Positions 1 through 10,779 of a stretch of DNA of 64,000 nt are shown piece after piece. The notes under the pieces are model-generated. The model searched no databases. It was not told the DNA's origin and saw nothing but the letters and a program-made list of their open reading frames with translations. Positions within the stretch are counted from its first letter, which is position 1, and every line of letters begins with the position of its first letter. The DNA comes from Phymorhynchus buccinoides (taxonomy: Eukaryota > Mollusca > Gastropoda > Neogastropoda > Raphitomidae): the NCBI GenBank assembly GCA_017654935.2, contig CM065711.1, positions 35,292,762 to 35,356,761 on the forward strand, written 5' to 3'. The position numbers were made by a program, and so were the translations under genes.

Positions 1-998
1 AAATAAATTAAGAAAACCTAGACAAGATGTCTCACATTCTGTTTTCTGTGTATTGACTAGCAATCTTTGCTCCATCTTGTAAAAACAAAACCCCAAAGTT
101 TGTCACACTTCCATTGTGTCTGTTGTTCCCATGCACTAAAAGGAAGGGATATTTCATTCAGGAATATTGTAACCTAAATTGCAGACTAGGTTTATTACAA
201 CTAACGCAACAATTCCTTTAAACCCACGGCCTTCGTCCACTGATTTGCAAGATACTGCAATACACAATGGTTCAGGGCAATAGTCAACTACCTCGTTAAT
301 GCTATGCTCAATCTGTGAAATTGTCTATTGTCTTTGCCCAATTCATGAAATGGACCATGTATATCACATTTTCATTTCCCATTCACGCAGATATTGATAA
401 AGTTTAATTCAACAGCAGCACGCTTTTCTACATTGTATTTGCCTCTGCCCCTCAACTCTATCCAATGCTACTATGGGATATGCCTGAGCCACATGCTGTA
501 TCAAACGTTTTATAAAATGAAGTATGAATACAAGAATTGTAAACTCGTATTCGGTGTGATTTCTCGTTCGCTTGAACCAATTCTTGTGTATTAATGACAA
601 AAACGTGTTTGTTTCAATTGGCAATTTCACGGATTGGGCGAAACATATACATACTGCAGCACGCAATGTTCCCTTTAACGTCAGGGCAAAAGCCAATTAC
701 CTGTAGACCTGCTGTAACATACATTGATCCCTGTAGAGTTTGGGATATAGTCAGCTAACGTATACACTTACTGTAATATGCAACAATTTCTTGAACCTAA
801 GCTATGCTCCATATTGTTTTGTGAAGTACTGTAACAATTAACGATTCCTTACAAGTCAGGGCGATAGTAAACCAATGTGTAGAATTCTGCAGCGTGCAAG
901 GAGGCATTTAAAGTCAGGCCTTTTACCGAGTAATATTTTGGAACACTGTAAAATGGTTCCTTGAAAATCAGGGCTTTGTTGCTTCTCTTTTCCCTCAG
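1..998. repeat. Intronic DNA with a degenerate ~60-bp tandem repeat
   Basis: No coding exon is recognisable here. From about position 230 to 980 there are six or seven degenerate copies of a unit of roughly 60 bp. The units share the words 'ctgtaa.atgcaa', 'attcctt.aaa' and 'gtcagggcaatagt', and start near 251, 647, 708, 769, 827, 886 and 943. The stretch ends in a pyrimidine-rich acceptor (tttccctcag) at 998, so it is read as the intron upstream of the GPCR exon. Copies were aligned by eye. Confidence 0.55.
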
Positions 999-2963
999 TG
1001 TGACTGGTATGAGAACAGAACGTTCCCACCTAACTATGCTATGCTTCGTCCCCGGAATGTTCCACCTCCAGCTGTGGTGTATTTTGACTTCAAGGGATCA
1101 TTCAGGGTCATACCTCTAGCAGAAAGCGTCAACAAATGTCCTGAGGGCCACTTCCAGTGCCCCGGTGATGGTTACTGTCTGCCTGTCTACGTCATTTGCA
1201 ATGACGTCATCGACTGCCCTGGTCACGAAGACGAAAGTGGTTGTGAGGACCGCACATGCACTGGCCTTTACCGATGTCGTGGGAAAGACAAAGTGCCGTG
1301 TCTGCTGGCGTATCATTTGTGCGACGGTTATTTACACTGTCCCAAACGTGACGATGAGATTCTATGTGATATTCCGAAGTGTCCCGAATTCTGCACGTGC
1401 TATCACTGGACCTTCCTGTGTAACAGAACATTCCAGGTCAGTTCTTTCCCTCACCTGCGCTACCTGGATGCCAGAGGCAGTGGACTTCTTCAAGGTGACG
1501 TCGTGAACAACGCGCTATTGATACACCTGAGCGTACAAGCATGCAACTGGAGCAATTTAACGGACTTTGCCTTAGCCAACCTTCACAGTCTGGACCTCAG
1601 TGACAATCTCCTGCAGCAGATCCTTGTCAAGCATTTCGCACAGATGCTTCATTTGAGAAGACTGCAATTGGCTGGTAATCCCATAGTCGGGGTTTTCTTT
1701 GATGCGGGGCTAGTGTCTATGTCTTCCCTTCTCGTCCTCAACGTATCGCAAACACAGATAACCTCGACTAATTTGAACAGACTGACCGCTTTGCTCCCTA
1801 CGATGGAGATACTTGATTTGTCACGGGGCAAAATCAAGACCATACAAGGACAAGATATTCCTTCTAGTATTCGATTCCTAGACTTGCGCGGAAACCCCGT
1901 GACTGATTTCAGTGCACACTTCATGAAAGGAATGGATCAGCTGGAACTCGTCTTTTCAGACAACTTCAAGCTTTGCTGCAGCGTTTTCTTACCTGCCTTA
2001 TTCAAAGGCGAGTGTATAGCCCCAAAAGACGAAATTTCATCCTGCAGCGATTTGCTAAACTCCAATGTATACCGGTGGGCCATTGCAGTGCTTGGAGGAC
2101 TAGGAATTGTGGGTAATCTATGCTCGTTTATTTATTGGTGGTGTTTTTTGGCCGAGAAGTCGAAGACAGGGTTCCCTGTTTTTGTCCTCCATCTGTGTTT
2201 CTCTGACTTCCTGATGGGAGTGTATCTCGCCCTTGTTGGCATGGCGGATCGGATGTATGGAGGGGTGTATGTCTGGAAAGAGGAGGAATGGAAGAGCAGC
2301 ACCATGTGCAGTTTCACGGGGTTTGTATCGTTTGTGTCGTGCGAGGTGTCAGCTTTCCTCATTTTCCTCATCACTCTGGACAGGTTTCTGGTGATTCGCT
2401 TCCCCTTCAGCCAGGTCAGGTTCAGAGCACCGACAGCTCACGTAGCCTGCGCCCTTATCTGGGGCTGCAGCTTGATCCTGGCTTCCATCCCTCTGCTGCC
2501 TGTGACGTCTCACTGGGAGTACTACCGCCAGACAGGCATCTGCATCCCGCTGCCCATCACCCGGGCCAACTTCCCCGGCCACGCCTACTCCTTCGGCATC
2601 ATGATCGTCTTCAACCTGGTCCTCTTCATTCTGATCGCCGTGGGCCAGTCCCTCATCTTCTGGTCAGTCAGGGCCAACTCCATGTCTGACCAGGGTGTGG
2701 GGGGAACCAAGGCCGGACCCAACGCCAAGTCCAAGGAGTTCACGGTGGCCAGACGCCTGCTGACCGTCGCCATGACGGACTTCCTGTGCTGGTTTCCCAT
2801 CGGGCTGTGCGGTGTGCTGGCCTCGGTGGAGGTGCCCGTCCCTGGGGAGGTGAACGTGGCCATTGCCATCCTGGTGCTGCCCCTCAACTCCACGCTCAAC
2901 CCTTTTATCTACACCGTCAACATCGTGCTGGAGAAACAACTGAAGGCACGGAAACTTCGTTAA
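999..2963 (+). CDS. Terminal exon of a GRL101-like LDLa/LRR G-protein-coupled receptor
   Basis: This is a plasma-membrane receptor with a leucine-rich ectodomain, ligand unknown. Counted from the ATG at 1041 (640 residues), it has LDLa modules at about 33-68 and 73-109, a cysteine-rich LRR cap at 114-128 and leucine-rich repeats at about 139-300. A hinge of the SCSDLL type lies near 337, and seven hydrophobic segments run from about 344 to 628. The DRY position reads DRF (447-449), and TM7 carries NPFIY (620-624). The ATG at 1041 is probably not the start: the frame is open back to a good acceptor (tttccctcag, ending at 998), and the exon begins there in phase 0 with Cys-Asp-Trp. Upstream exons are therefore expected. 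CUB/LDLa exons found in the two arms fit this family and this phase. The tail after TM7 is only about 15 residues and ends at a TAA created by a 64-bp tandem repeat, so the true C-terminus is uncertain. The family call rests on domain order and the LRYLDARGSG-type segment. Confidence 0.88.
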   Translation, partial: CDWYENRTFPPNYAMLRPRNVPPPAVVYFDFKGSFRVIPLAESVNKCPEGHFQCPGDGYCLPVYVICNDVIDCPGHEDESGCEDRTCTGLYRCRGKDKVPCLLAYHLCDGYLHCPKRDDEILCDIPKCPEFCTCYHWTFLCNRTFQVSSFPHLRYLDARGSGLLQGDVVNNALLIHLSVQACNWSNLTDFALANLHSLDLSDNLLQQILVKHFAQMLHLRRLQLAGNPIVGVFFDAGLVSMSSLLVLNVSQTQITSTNLNRLTALLPTMEILDLSRGKIKTIQGQDIPSSIRFLDLRGNPVTDFSAHFMKGMDQLELVFSDNFKLCCSVFLPALFKGECIAPKDEISSCSDLLNSNVYRWAIAVLGGLGIVGNLCSFIYWWCFLAEKSKTGFPVFVLHLCFSDFLMGVYLALVGMADRMYGGVYVWKEEEWKSSTMCSFTGFVSFVSCEVSAFLIFLITLDRFLVIRFPFSQVRFRAPTAHVACALIWGCSLILASIPLLPVTSHWEYYRQTGICIPLPITRANFPGHAYSFGIMIVFNLVLFILIAVGQSLIFWSVRANSMSDQGVGGTKAGPNAKSKEFTVARRLLTVAMTDFLCWFPIGLCGVLASVEVPVPGEVNVAIAILVLPLNSTLNPFIYTVNIVLEKQLKARKLR

Positions 2964-3033
2964 CCCTTTCATCTACACCGTCAACGTCATGTGGGAGAAA
3001 CAACCGAAGGCACGGAAACTTCGTTAACCCTTT
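2898..3033 (+). repeat. 64-bp tandem repeat derived from the TM7 coding sequence, running into the gap
   Basis: Copies begin at 2898, 2962 and 3026, each with 'aaccctttyatctacaccg', and the third is cut off by the N run. The first copy encodes the NPFIYTVN segment of the receptor. The period of 64 is not a multiple of three, and the junction supplies the TAA stop of the ORF. The array probably continues into the gap. Confidence 0.85.
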
Positions 3034-3533
3034 NNNNNNNNNNNNNNNNNNNNNNNNNNNNNNNNNNNNNNNNNNNNNNNNNNNNNNNNNNNNNNNNNNN
3101 NNNNNNNNNNNNNNNNNNNNNNNNNNNNNNNNNNNNNNNNNNNNNNNNNNNNNNNNNNNNNNNNNNNNNNNNNNNNNNNNNNNNNNNNNNNNNNNNNNNN
3201 NNNNNNNNNNNNNNNNNNNNNNNNNNNNNNNNNNNNNNNNNNNNNNNNNNNNNNNNNNNNNNNNNNNNNNNNNNNNNNNNNNNNNNNNNNNNNNNNNNNN
3301 NNNNNNNNNNNNNNNNNNNNNNNNNNNNNNNNNNNNNNNNNNNNNNNNNNNNNNNNNNNNNNNNNNNNNNNNNNNNNNNNNNNNNNNNNNNNNNNNNNNN
3401 NNNNNNNNNNNNNNNNNNNNNNNNNNNNNNNNNNNNNNNNNNNNNNNNNNNNNNNNNNNNNNNNNNNNNNNNNNNNNNNNNNNNNNNNNNNNNNNNNNNN
3501 NNNNNNNNNNNNNNNNNNNNNNNNNNNNNNNNN
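3034..3533. other. Assembly gap of 500 N
   Basis: Exactly 500 N, between the 64-bp tandem repeat on the left and the outer end of the left arm. The fixed size marks a scaffold join of unknown true length. Confidence 0.99.
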
Positions 3534-3580
3534 GTTGACTGTCTAAGGCACACCCATGACTACACGGCCTGTGTGCTCAC

Positions 3581-4068
3581 CTTGTGCGGCCCACACATCT
3601 CCGTGGAGTAGGGACAGGGGGCTTCATCCTCAGAGTCCGCACACTGGGCCACCATGTCACAGGGGAAGAGATGCTCCACCTCAGTCCCTGACCATTGTGA
3701 GCAGTTCCACTGACCTAACCTGCTGCCGGGGGAACCTGAGGTCTGCCTCGGTTTCCGATCGAACGAGAAGAAAGAAAATCGAAGTTTGAATCTAAGATTT
3801 CTTAAGTCTCTGTCGTACATGATGCATAATGATGACCTGCTACTAGTCTCAGGTCCGTTGAAAAAGTCAGGGTAGAGATAGGTCCCTAGACCGGATGGGA
3901 AAAGAAGCCTCTTTGTCAGAGCATATGGATAGAATCGTAGATCTCTGACTGTCTGCTTGGCTTTGTTTATGAAAATGACATGGTTTGTGGGTGCTGTTAG
4001 GGTGAAGCTGCCCAGCAACACTCCACTACCGTTGCTACATTTGTCCCAGGCTCCTGTCTGTACATAGC
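3581..4068 (-). CDS. Receptor exon ending in an LDLa-like module (left-arm copy)
   Basis: The acceptor (attgtacag on the minus strand) lies just above 4068 and the donor (cacaag|gtgagc) just below 3581. The exon has 488 bases: two bases complete a split codon, then 162 codons end in phase 0 after Gly-Pro-His-Lys. The first ~100 residues form a beta-rich extracellular segment I cannot name firmly; it may be a diverged CUB. It is followed by an LDLa-type end with the pattern C-D-x3-Q-C-x-D-x-E-D-E-x2-C. This module combination belongs to the ectodomain of GRL101-like receptors. It faces away from the GPCR exon at 999-2963, so it cannot splice to it in the present layout. An ATG inside the exon at 4021 is not taken as a start. 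Confidence 0.7.
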
Positions 4069-4167
4069 CTGTACAATAAACATAGTGAGACTAAAATAAA
4101 CCCACAAAATCGATAATAAAACTTTTAACATCAAAACCATCATTTTGATTTGTTTTTTTACATTTGT
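4069..4167. other. Intron next to the LDLa exon
   Basis: AT-rich intron leading from the acceptor to the first foldback element; no other feature seen. Confidence 0.5.
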
Positions 4168-4622
4168 GAAGAAGATTCAATGCATTTACGTTTGAACAGT
4201 TTGCTTTTCCTCAAAGCTTCAGAGAGCTCCAGAAAGGAAGGGTTTCCGTGGTAACCCATTGCTTATAAAAGCCCTTCTTTGAAGGGCAAAAACACATTTG
4301 CAGAAAATGTAAATTTCTGAAAAATGGCTGTCTTTTTTCTTCAAAAATGACCTATTTCTTTTACCCGGAAATTTAGATTGCAAGACTGTACAACATATCC
4401 TGACTTTTTGTGCCCATGTATGAATAAAGCTTTGGTCCGGATACCACAGATATTAAAATTGCACACACAAACATCAAACTTCTGAACGTGTTTGTTTTGG
4501 ACCTCCAAAAAGACATTTTCTGAAAATGGGATAGCATGGAAACTGTTAATTTCTAAAGAACGCACACACACATCTTTGGAAAACAAATTGTTGTAAAATG
4601 TTACATGCATTGAATCTTCTAT
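4168..4622. mobile_element. Foldback (MITE-like) element, left-arm copy
   Basis: The ends are inverted copies beginning GAAGATTCAATGCAT (left end 4168, right end about 4622). The similarity continues inward for about 90 bp with mismatches (words such as aacagttt, ccatgctatt/cccattgctta, ttttcagaaaatgt). The interior has no coding capacity; a short open frame at 4341-4610 is noncoding by this reading. No clear target-site duplication was found. The mirrored copy is at about 51929-52383. Confidence 0.6.
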
Positions 4623-4967
4623 AAAAAATACGATAAATTAAATTATACGTTGATTATTAAACTTTCAATTACTAATGTTTGGGTAGCATTTTCCCCCCGA
4701 GTCACCCTGTCTGTTCAAGAATTGGTATGATTAGCCTGTAGAATGGGCCAACAGTAAATGAGAGCACTACAACAGATGATTTCCTACAGTATTTGAATAC
4801 CATGGCACAGCTTAATCTTTTGTGGAAGACTACGACTCTCTGACTAGGGGACGGTTGCATCGGCTCTAGTCTGAGGCAAAAGGGACTCAGTGGCCACGTG
4901 TGACTTTCCCCAACACCAGCTGTCTGCAAATCTCTTTGGCAGAGAAACCAGTGACAAGCATACACAG
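4623..4967. other. Noncoding intron sequence between the two foldback elements
   Basis: No exon, RNA gene or repeat recognised. In the right arm the counterpart is partly scrambled (see 50840-51700). Confidence 0.4.
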
Positions 4968-5425
4968 TAGTAGTAGGGGCCGAGGTTTACAGACCTTGTT
5001 TTGCATTCTGAGGATTTTCAGGATGACTGGATGACGTCATATCTTGTTACGTGGGGTATGACGTCATGTAAGGGTATAGCATCATATCTGGTCATGTGAC
5101 TCCTCAAACTGCATGGGTGATCATGCACTTTGTGTCATGTATGGCGTAACATGACACGTGCATGAGCGGACACATGGCATGCACATATCCGGACCCTAAC
5201 GTGATCAGATATTATGCCACCGGATATGATGTAGCATAACATGCTCATGACAGGAAACATGACATAACGTGCATGACCACCTATTGTTTGAGGAGTCACA
5301 TGACCGGATATAATGCCATACCTGGACATGACGTCATGCCCCATTTGACAGAATATGACCTCATCCAGTCATCCTCAGAATCCTCAAACTGATAGAGGTC
5401 TGTAACACCGGCCCCCACAACTCAC
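4968..5425. mobile_element. Long-TIR foldback element, left-arm copy
   Basis: The two halves are inverted copies of one another over about 200 bp each. The outer ends read ggggccgaggtttacagacc on the left and the complement of ggggccggtgttacagacc on the right. Inner paired words include ctgaggatgactggatga, atgacgtcatgt, ggtcatgtgactcctcaaac and gtgtcatgt.atggc. The element is rich in ATGAC/GTCAT words, including CRE-like TGACGTCA. It has no ORF of note, so I class it as a nonautonomous foldback/MITE. Confidence 0.65.
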
Positions 5426-6694
5426 AGTGTGAGCTTAGTATGTACCAGCATGAAAGTTCAGTTTAACGTCGCGTATCGGCATTCGCCAGTACCAGCATCA
5501 AGACCCTTCACTTTAAAGACCCACCACATCCGGGAATGAAAATCACAGTTGACACGTGTTTCCCTCTCTCGCTGGTAAGAAATCTTATTTTGGCCTGGTG
5601 TGACTCCCATGCAAATGCCCCAAATTCAAAATGAGATGGACACTTTGAAGAGCAGCCTCAATTTGAATTTGAACGGCATTTGTATGTGGGTCACACCTGG
5701 TCAGAAATAGATCAAGGGACTTAATGTCAGTGAGTCTTTAACAATGAGAGCAAAGTGATGTTTTCAGTGCGGATCAGATACTTGTTCAAAGATCAGGACC
5801 TGAGAATGCGAATCAGTAAATCTTGGAAAAGGCTGTAGATGCTGTCTTGCAAACGTTTTTTTTTTAATGCAAATATTGAGGATGGGCAGTAGTAGGGAAA
5901 TTTGAAGTTTGAGATGTTACTAGATCACACACGTAGTCTGTAATTGTAGTTTTGTTTGAAACTCATAAATTACATTACCATTGCTCAATGTTACTCAAAC
6001 AAAAGTCGAAAGGATGTGACACACAATGCAACTATATTAACAGATCAGTGTAACATACACATGTCTGTAATAAAAGTGTGATTTTTATAGAGGATATATT
6101 GCTATAATTATAGCAGAATAATGAATAATTGTCAACAGGACAGTAAGTATTACTCTTACACTCATCTTCAACGAACCTAAGGTGGGTTTGTATTCACATT
6201 GAGATCATACGAGACTTATCATTATGGTATTTTAGAAGTCCTTGTATAATCCTATTAAATCCTACTACTTTAGAAGGATTTCTAAAAGATCATCTGTGGA
6301 ATCGTTGAAGATTTCAAATATATCCTGTAGTAAATGTGGATCACCAATAAACAAGTGCCAAATCTATACTCCAGGGAACTGCTGAGGGAGGGAGATGGAG
6401 GGGAAGACAAAAGAAACGATGGTCTGACAACATCACATAATGGACAGCAAAATCATTCGCAGAAACCCAGACTCTGGCTCACGACCGACAGAGCTGGAGG
6501 AAGTTGGTGAAGACTTCACTGTGGTGCCCCGATGACTCCTCATGGAGTTAAGGGAAGGAGGAAGGAGGATGAAATGTGGATGGATGCAATAGCTTCCTGT
6601 CACGTCCATGGTGCCGTAAATTCTCAAACGGCTGTAGGTGATATTCTGCTACCAGTGTCATACCCAAACCTATCCCTTAAGTTTTTCACGACGT
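5426..6694. other. Noncoding intron, no gene seen
   Basis: AT-rich sequence without a recognisable exon. It contains the segment here called B (about 5840-6560), whose words reappear interleaved in the right-arm mosaic at 50840-51700. A small imperfect inverted repeat (ttagaaggatttctaaaag) lies near 6275. Confidence 0.45.
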
Positions 6695-6803
6695 GTCGGC
6701 CAATAGTGCCGACGGCTGTGCTATTCCCAGAGGACCGGTCGGCAGTATTGTCCGACGGAATTCCCGAAGTCGTTGTAGACGTGTCGGACAATAGTGCCGA
6801 CAC
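6695..6803. repeat. Cluster of three GTCGG...CCGAC palindromes (left-arm copy)
   Basis: GTCGG-N9-CCGAC hairpins occur at 6695-6713, 6738-6756 and 6781-6803. The last extends to GTGTCGG/CCGACAC. The loops share caatagtg or its complement. The copy in the right arm is at 49623-49731. Confidence 0.8.
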
Positions 6804-7150
6804 ATCTATGAAAAGATCTCTGCGTTTTCCATGATCGCTCTAGGAGAAACTAACACCACAGTAACACGTAGGGTCATGTTGACTTTGTACTGGCTCTAGT
6901 TTGAAAGCTAGTCGTTGGTGGGACGTGATGGAAGGTACGTTGTAATTGGAGAACCGTTATCATCCTGGCCTAGGGTGTTGAGTGCCAGAGATTCCAAACA
7001 CAGGAAGTGGGTATGAGTGAAGTGAATTTGTAAGGCATAGCATATTTTTAGATAGGGCGGATCATGCTGTACATAATGGGGGTTTCCAGCGGATTTCAAA
7101 GCACTTTACAATTACGAACATTTGGTCATTGATGAACGATATAGTAAGTG

Positions 7151-8287
<1,137 letters not shown>

Positions 8288-8322
<35 letters not shown>

Positions 8323-8467
8323 GCCTTCTGAGGCCCCTAGCCGCCCGTTTTTTAGCTCTGTTTTACTTTTCCAATTCCCATGCCTGCTTAATGTTGAAAG
8401 ATTATCATTATTAGTGCACCAATATGATGATGATGATGATGATGATGATGATGTTGATGATGATGAA
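8288..8467. repeat. 33-bp C homopolymer and (ATG)n triplet tract, left arm
   Basis: An uninterrupted C run covers 8288-8320 (23 G in the mirrored arm at 48122-48144), and an (ATG)n tract covers about 8424-8467. Both lie just downstream of the CUB exon on the minus strand. The length difference between arms fits slippage or base-calling error. Confidence 0.9.
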
Positions 8468-8506
8468 GACTATTTTTACTATCATCATTATTTTTTTAAT
8501 TATTAC

Positions 8507-9041
8507 CTGACAAAAAAGAGAGGTGGACCACTTTAACTAATCTAGTCGATGGTGGGTTAACTGCCTCAAAAGAGAATGTTGTAAGTTTGCACACTGTTTG
8601 CGGTTTTTGCCAATCACGAAAAGGAAACAGCAAAATTCGAATTGAGCTTGCGAAAAATGTATCGATTGTTCTAAAGCTATATTCTCTTTCCATTTCCTTG
8701 CCGCAAAACCGATAATAAAAACCCCTTTCCATGTGTATCGTACTATGCAGTGTAATACGTATAAACTTGCCGGGTGGAACTTGAATCGTGACATTACACT
8801 GAGCGGTAAAATTGCACCTTTCAAAATGCACAATCCCACGGGTGTCTCTTATAGATACAGTCTTGTTGTCCTGCTCCCAGCAACCACTCAGGTTATACAG
8901 GGTCATGGGCGGAGCTTCAGTCGGCAATATGTTGTCTGGGGTCCCAGTGTTCTGGCTGGGGGGTTCGCTCCGGGCAAGGTGGGGATCAGTGTGGATGTGC
9001 GTCCAGTTTTTAGGGGTCCAGTCAGACACTGGGAGAGTTGC
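8507..9041 (-). CDS. CUB-domain exon of the receptor-type gene (left-arm copy)
   Basis: The exon encodes a Thr/Pro/Asn-rich linker of about 60 residues followed by one CUB-like module. The cues are Cys-Trp near its start, Cys...Cys-x-Val-Thr-Ile-x-Val-Pro-Pro-Gly-Lys-x-Ile in the middle, Tyr-Arg-Phe-Cys-Gly, and a terminal Ile-x-Ile-Leu-Leu-Phe-Pro-Phe strand. CUB modules are extracellular and disulphide-bonded. The donor (gtcag|gtaata, exon end at 8507) leaves one base. The LDLa exon at 3581-4068 begins with two bases, so joining them makes an intact Gly codon. The 5' edge is uncertain: acceptor-like AGs lie at about 9042, 9030 and 9057, and a TAA closes the frame further upstream. N-glycosylation sequons are frequent. 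Confidence 0.65.
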
Positions 9042-9230
9042 CTGAGTAGAATCTTCTGTTCCGTTGAAGTCAAAATCAAAATCTACAGCACTTCGTGATC
9101 CTCTTGAGGGTAATTACAATGCCGTCTCATACAAGCACAACACAGAAAACGAAATGCACTCTTTTAGCTCGTTAAAATGAGAATTTAAGAAGAAAAATAG
9201 AACGTTCAATTACCCCTCGATAAGACACTA
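9042..9230. other. Sequence upstream of the CUB exon
   Basis: Pyrimidine-poor on the minus strand except near 9180-9210. It includes the candidate 5' edge of the exon. The right arm has a small extra duplication here (cattgtaatta, near 47321). Confidence 0.35.
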
Positions 9231-9760
9231 GAGCACCAGCCGTGCAGCAGCATTTTCGGCGCCAGTGACCTTGACCTTTGACCTATAACCTTCATTTATA
9301 AGCTTGGCCTACATATCTTTAGTACCTATCAGCATGCACAATTTGAGTGTCCTACGTCCCTGCCAGGTGCTCAGCACTATTTTCGTCTCCTGTGACCTTT
9401 TACCTTTGACCTATGACCTGCATGTTTGAATTTGGCAGAGATATTCGTAATACCTATCCACATGCAAAATATGAGCATCCTAGGTTATCGTGCCAGGCGC
9501 TATTGACCACAGGACAGCTGGCGCTTGGCGCCAGTGACCTTGACCTTTGACCTTCATTTTGAAACTCGGCCTAGATATCTTTAGCATCTCTCAGAATGCA
9601 AACTTTGAGCATCCTAGGTCCCTCCGTTATTGTGCCAGGCGTTCGGCAGCATTTTCGGCTCCTGTGACCTATGACCTTTATTTTCGAACTTGGCTTAGAT
9701 ATTCATAGTACCTATCAGCAATTTGAGCGTCCTAGGTCCCTCCGTACAAACGTTATCTTG
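9231..9760. repeat. Four ~130-bp tandem repeats with AGGTCA half-sites (left-arm copy)
   Basis: Units start near 9231, 9361, 9491 and 9626. Each has 'gccaggcgctc..cagcattttcgg', then TGACCT words, then 'cttggcctagatatctttagtacctatcag' and 'gagcgtcctaggtccct'. Units one and three contain TGACCTTGACCTTTGACCT (9266-9284, 9535-9553). On the minus strand this is AGGTCA-A-AGGTCA followed directly by another AGGTCA. No coding potential. Confidence 0.85.
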
Positions 9761-10334
9761 TTAACATAGATAGTCAGATAGTCAGGAACAGAATCCATTG
9801 AAAACATTACCAGCTTCGCTCTCTTTGTTTGCGGTAGGTAACAACCCCTACCCCATCGTTTCCACTTATGCCCCTTCCCACAATTACACACACAAGAGTC
9901 AGTATGTACACAAGATATTCGTTTATATATGGGCACAGAGCATTTTTTCCTCTCACTCTGCATTAGGCCTTACAGAGTCTTTTTGATGAGACGATCAATA
10001 AACTGAGGTCCCGTGTGTCCATGCACTTAGCACACGTTAAGCCCAGTGGCAACGAAAAAGCTGTCATTTGGTCAAAATCCCCACCCCACTTGTTTTTCCT
10101 TCCTCATCAGTCACACAAAAATTGCATGCAAATATAAAAATATTAAAAAAATGGGTGGTGTGCCTCTGTCTCCTATGCGCTCTTCATGTAGGAGCAACAC
10201 GAATTTCACAGAGACGCCTCTGTGACAATAAAGTACCAAATGCCAACATACCAAATACCATACAGCAAACAAACAACTACACGACAAGTGCAAAGTGACG
10301 TTATTTTATTCACAAGAGACAAAACAAAACTACT
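9761..10334. other. Noncoding, no gene seen
   Basis: Short tandem cagatagt words at about 9770 and AT-rich sequence; no exon or repeat family recognised. Confidence 0.4.
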
Positions 10335-10363
10335 GGATATTTCGGCGAATGCGCCTTTATCAA
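10335..10363 (-). other. Small conserved hairpin with GATAAA...GAAA flanks (left-arm copy)
   Basis: On the minus strand this reads TTGATAAA-GGCG-CATT-CGCC-GAAATATCC: a perfect 4-bp stem with flanks similar to a decayed hammerhead-ribozyme core (CUGANGA...GAAA). A related sequence in contig D (55879-55904) has a different stem that still pairs. Confidence 0.4.
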
Positions 10364-10566
10364 CACACACAAACAATTAAACAGCAAACATCAAATATAG
10401 CAAAAGGAGCAAAACGTAGGCAACAGAAGGAGCAAAAAAACATCAAGATCAAAATAAAAACAATACTTCCCCTCTACAGTCCAACGTGTAAATGATACAA
10501 CAAAGTTGAAACCAAAGAGCAAGGCTGTGAACACAAATCAAGGGTGAAGTGAGAGAGGTTGGGGAC

Positions 10567-10764
10567 AGTGAGTACGCAATCACAGATGGTAGAAGTTGGA
10601 AACAAGGGTCAGTTGTGTTTAAGGGGTGGGGAGGGGGAGGTTTGGTGAAGAGGGGGGGGGGGATTGAAGTGCTGGGGAAGTGAGTACGCAATCATGATAG
10701 CAGAAGTTGGAAACAAGGGTCATTTGTGTTTAAGGGGTGGGGAGGGGGAGGTTTGGTGAAGAGA
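10567..10764. repeat. 112-bp tandem duplication present only in the left arm
   Basis: Copies at 10567-10652 and 10679-10764 share agtgagtacgcaatca...aagttggaaacaagggtca...gtttaaggggtggggag. The right arm has a single copy (about 45740-45860), so this is an arm-specific difference. Confidence 0.8.
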
Positions 10765-10779
10765 ACAAATCTCGTGCTA

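Noticed and set aside
409..696. 95-codon minus-strand frame left of the GPCR exon
   Set aside because: It crosses the degenerate 60-bp repeat, has no recognisable domain and no splice context.
1041..1043. ATG at 1041 as the receptor start codon
   Set aside because: The frame continues upstream to a good splice acceptor, there is no signal peptide after this ATG, and family members have further N-terminal modules.
4341..4610. 89-codon frame conserved in both arms
   Set aside because: It lies wholly inside a foldback element; conservation is explained by the arms being near-identical throughout.
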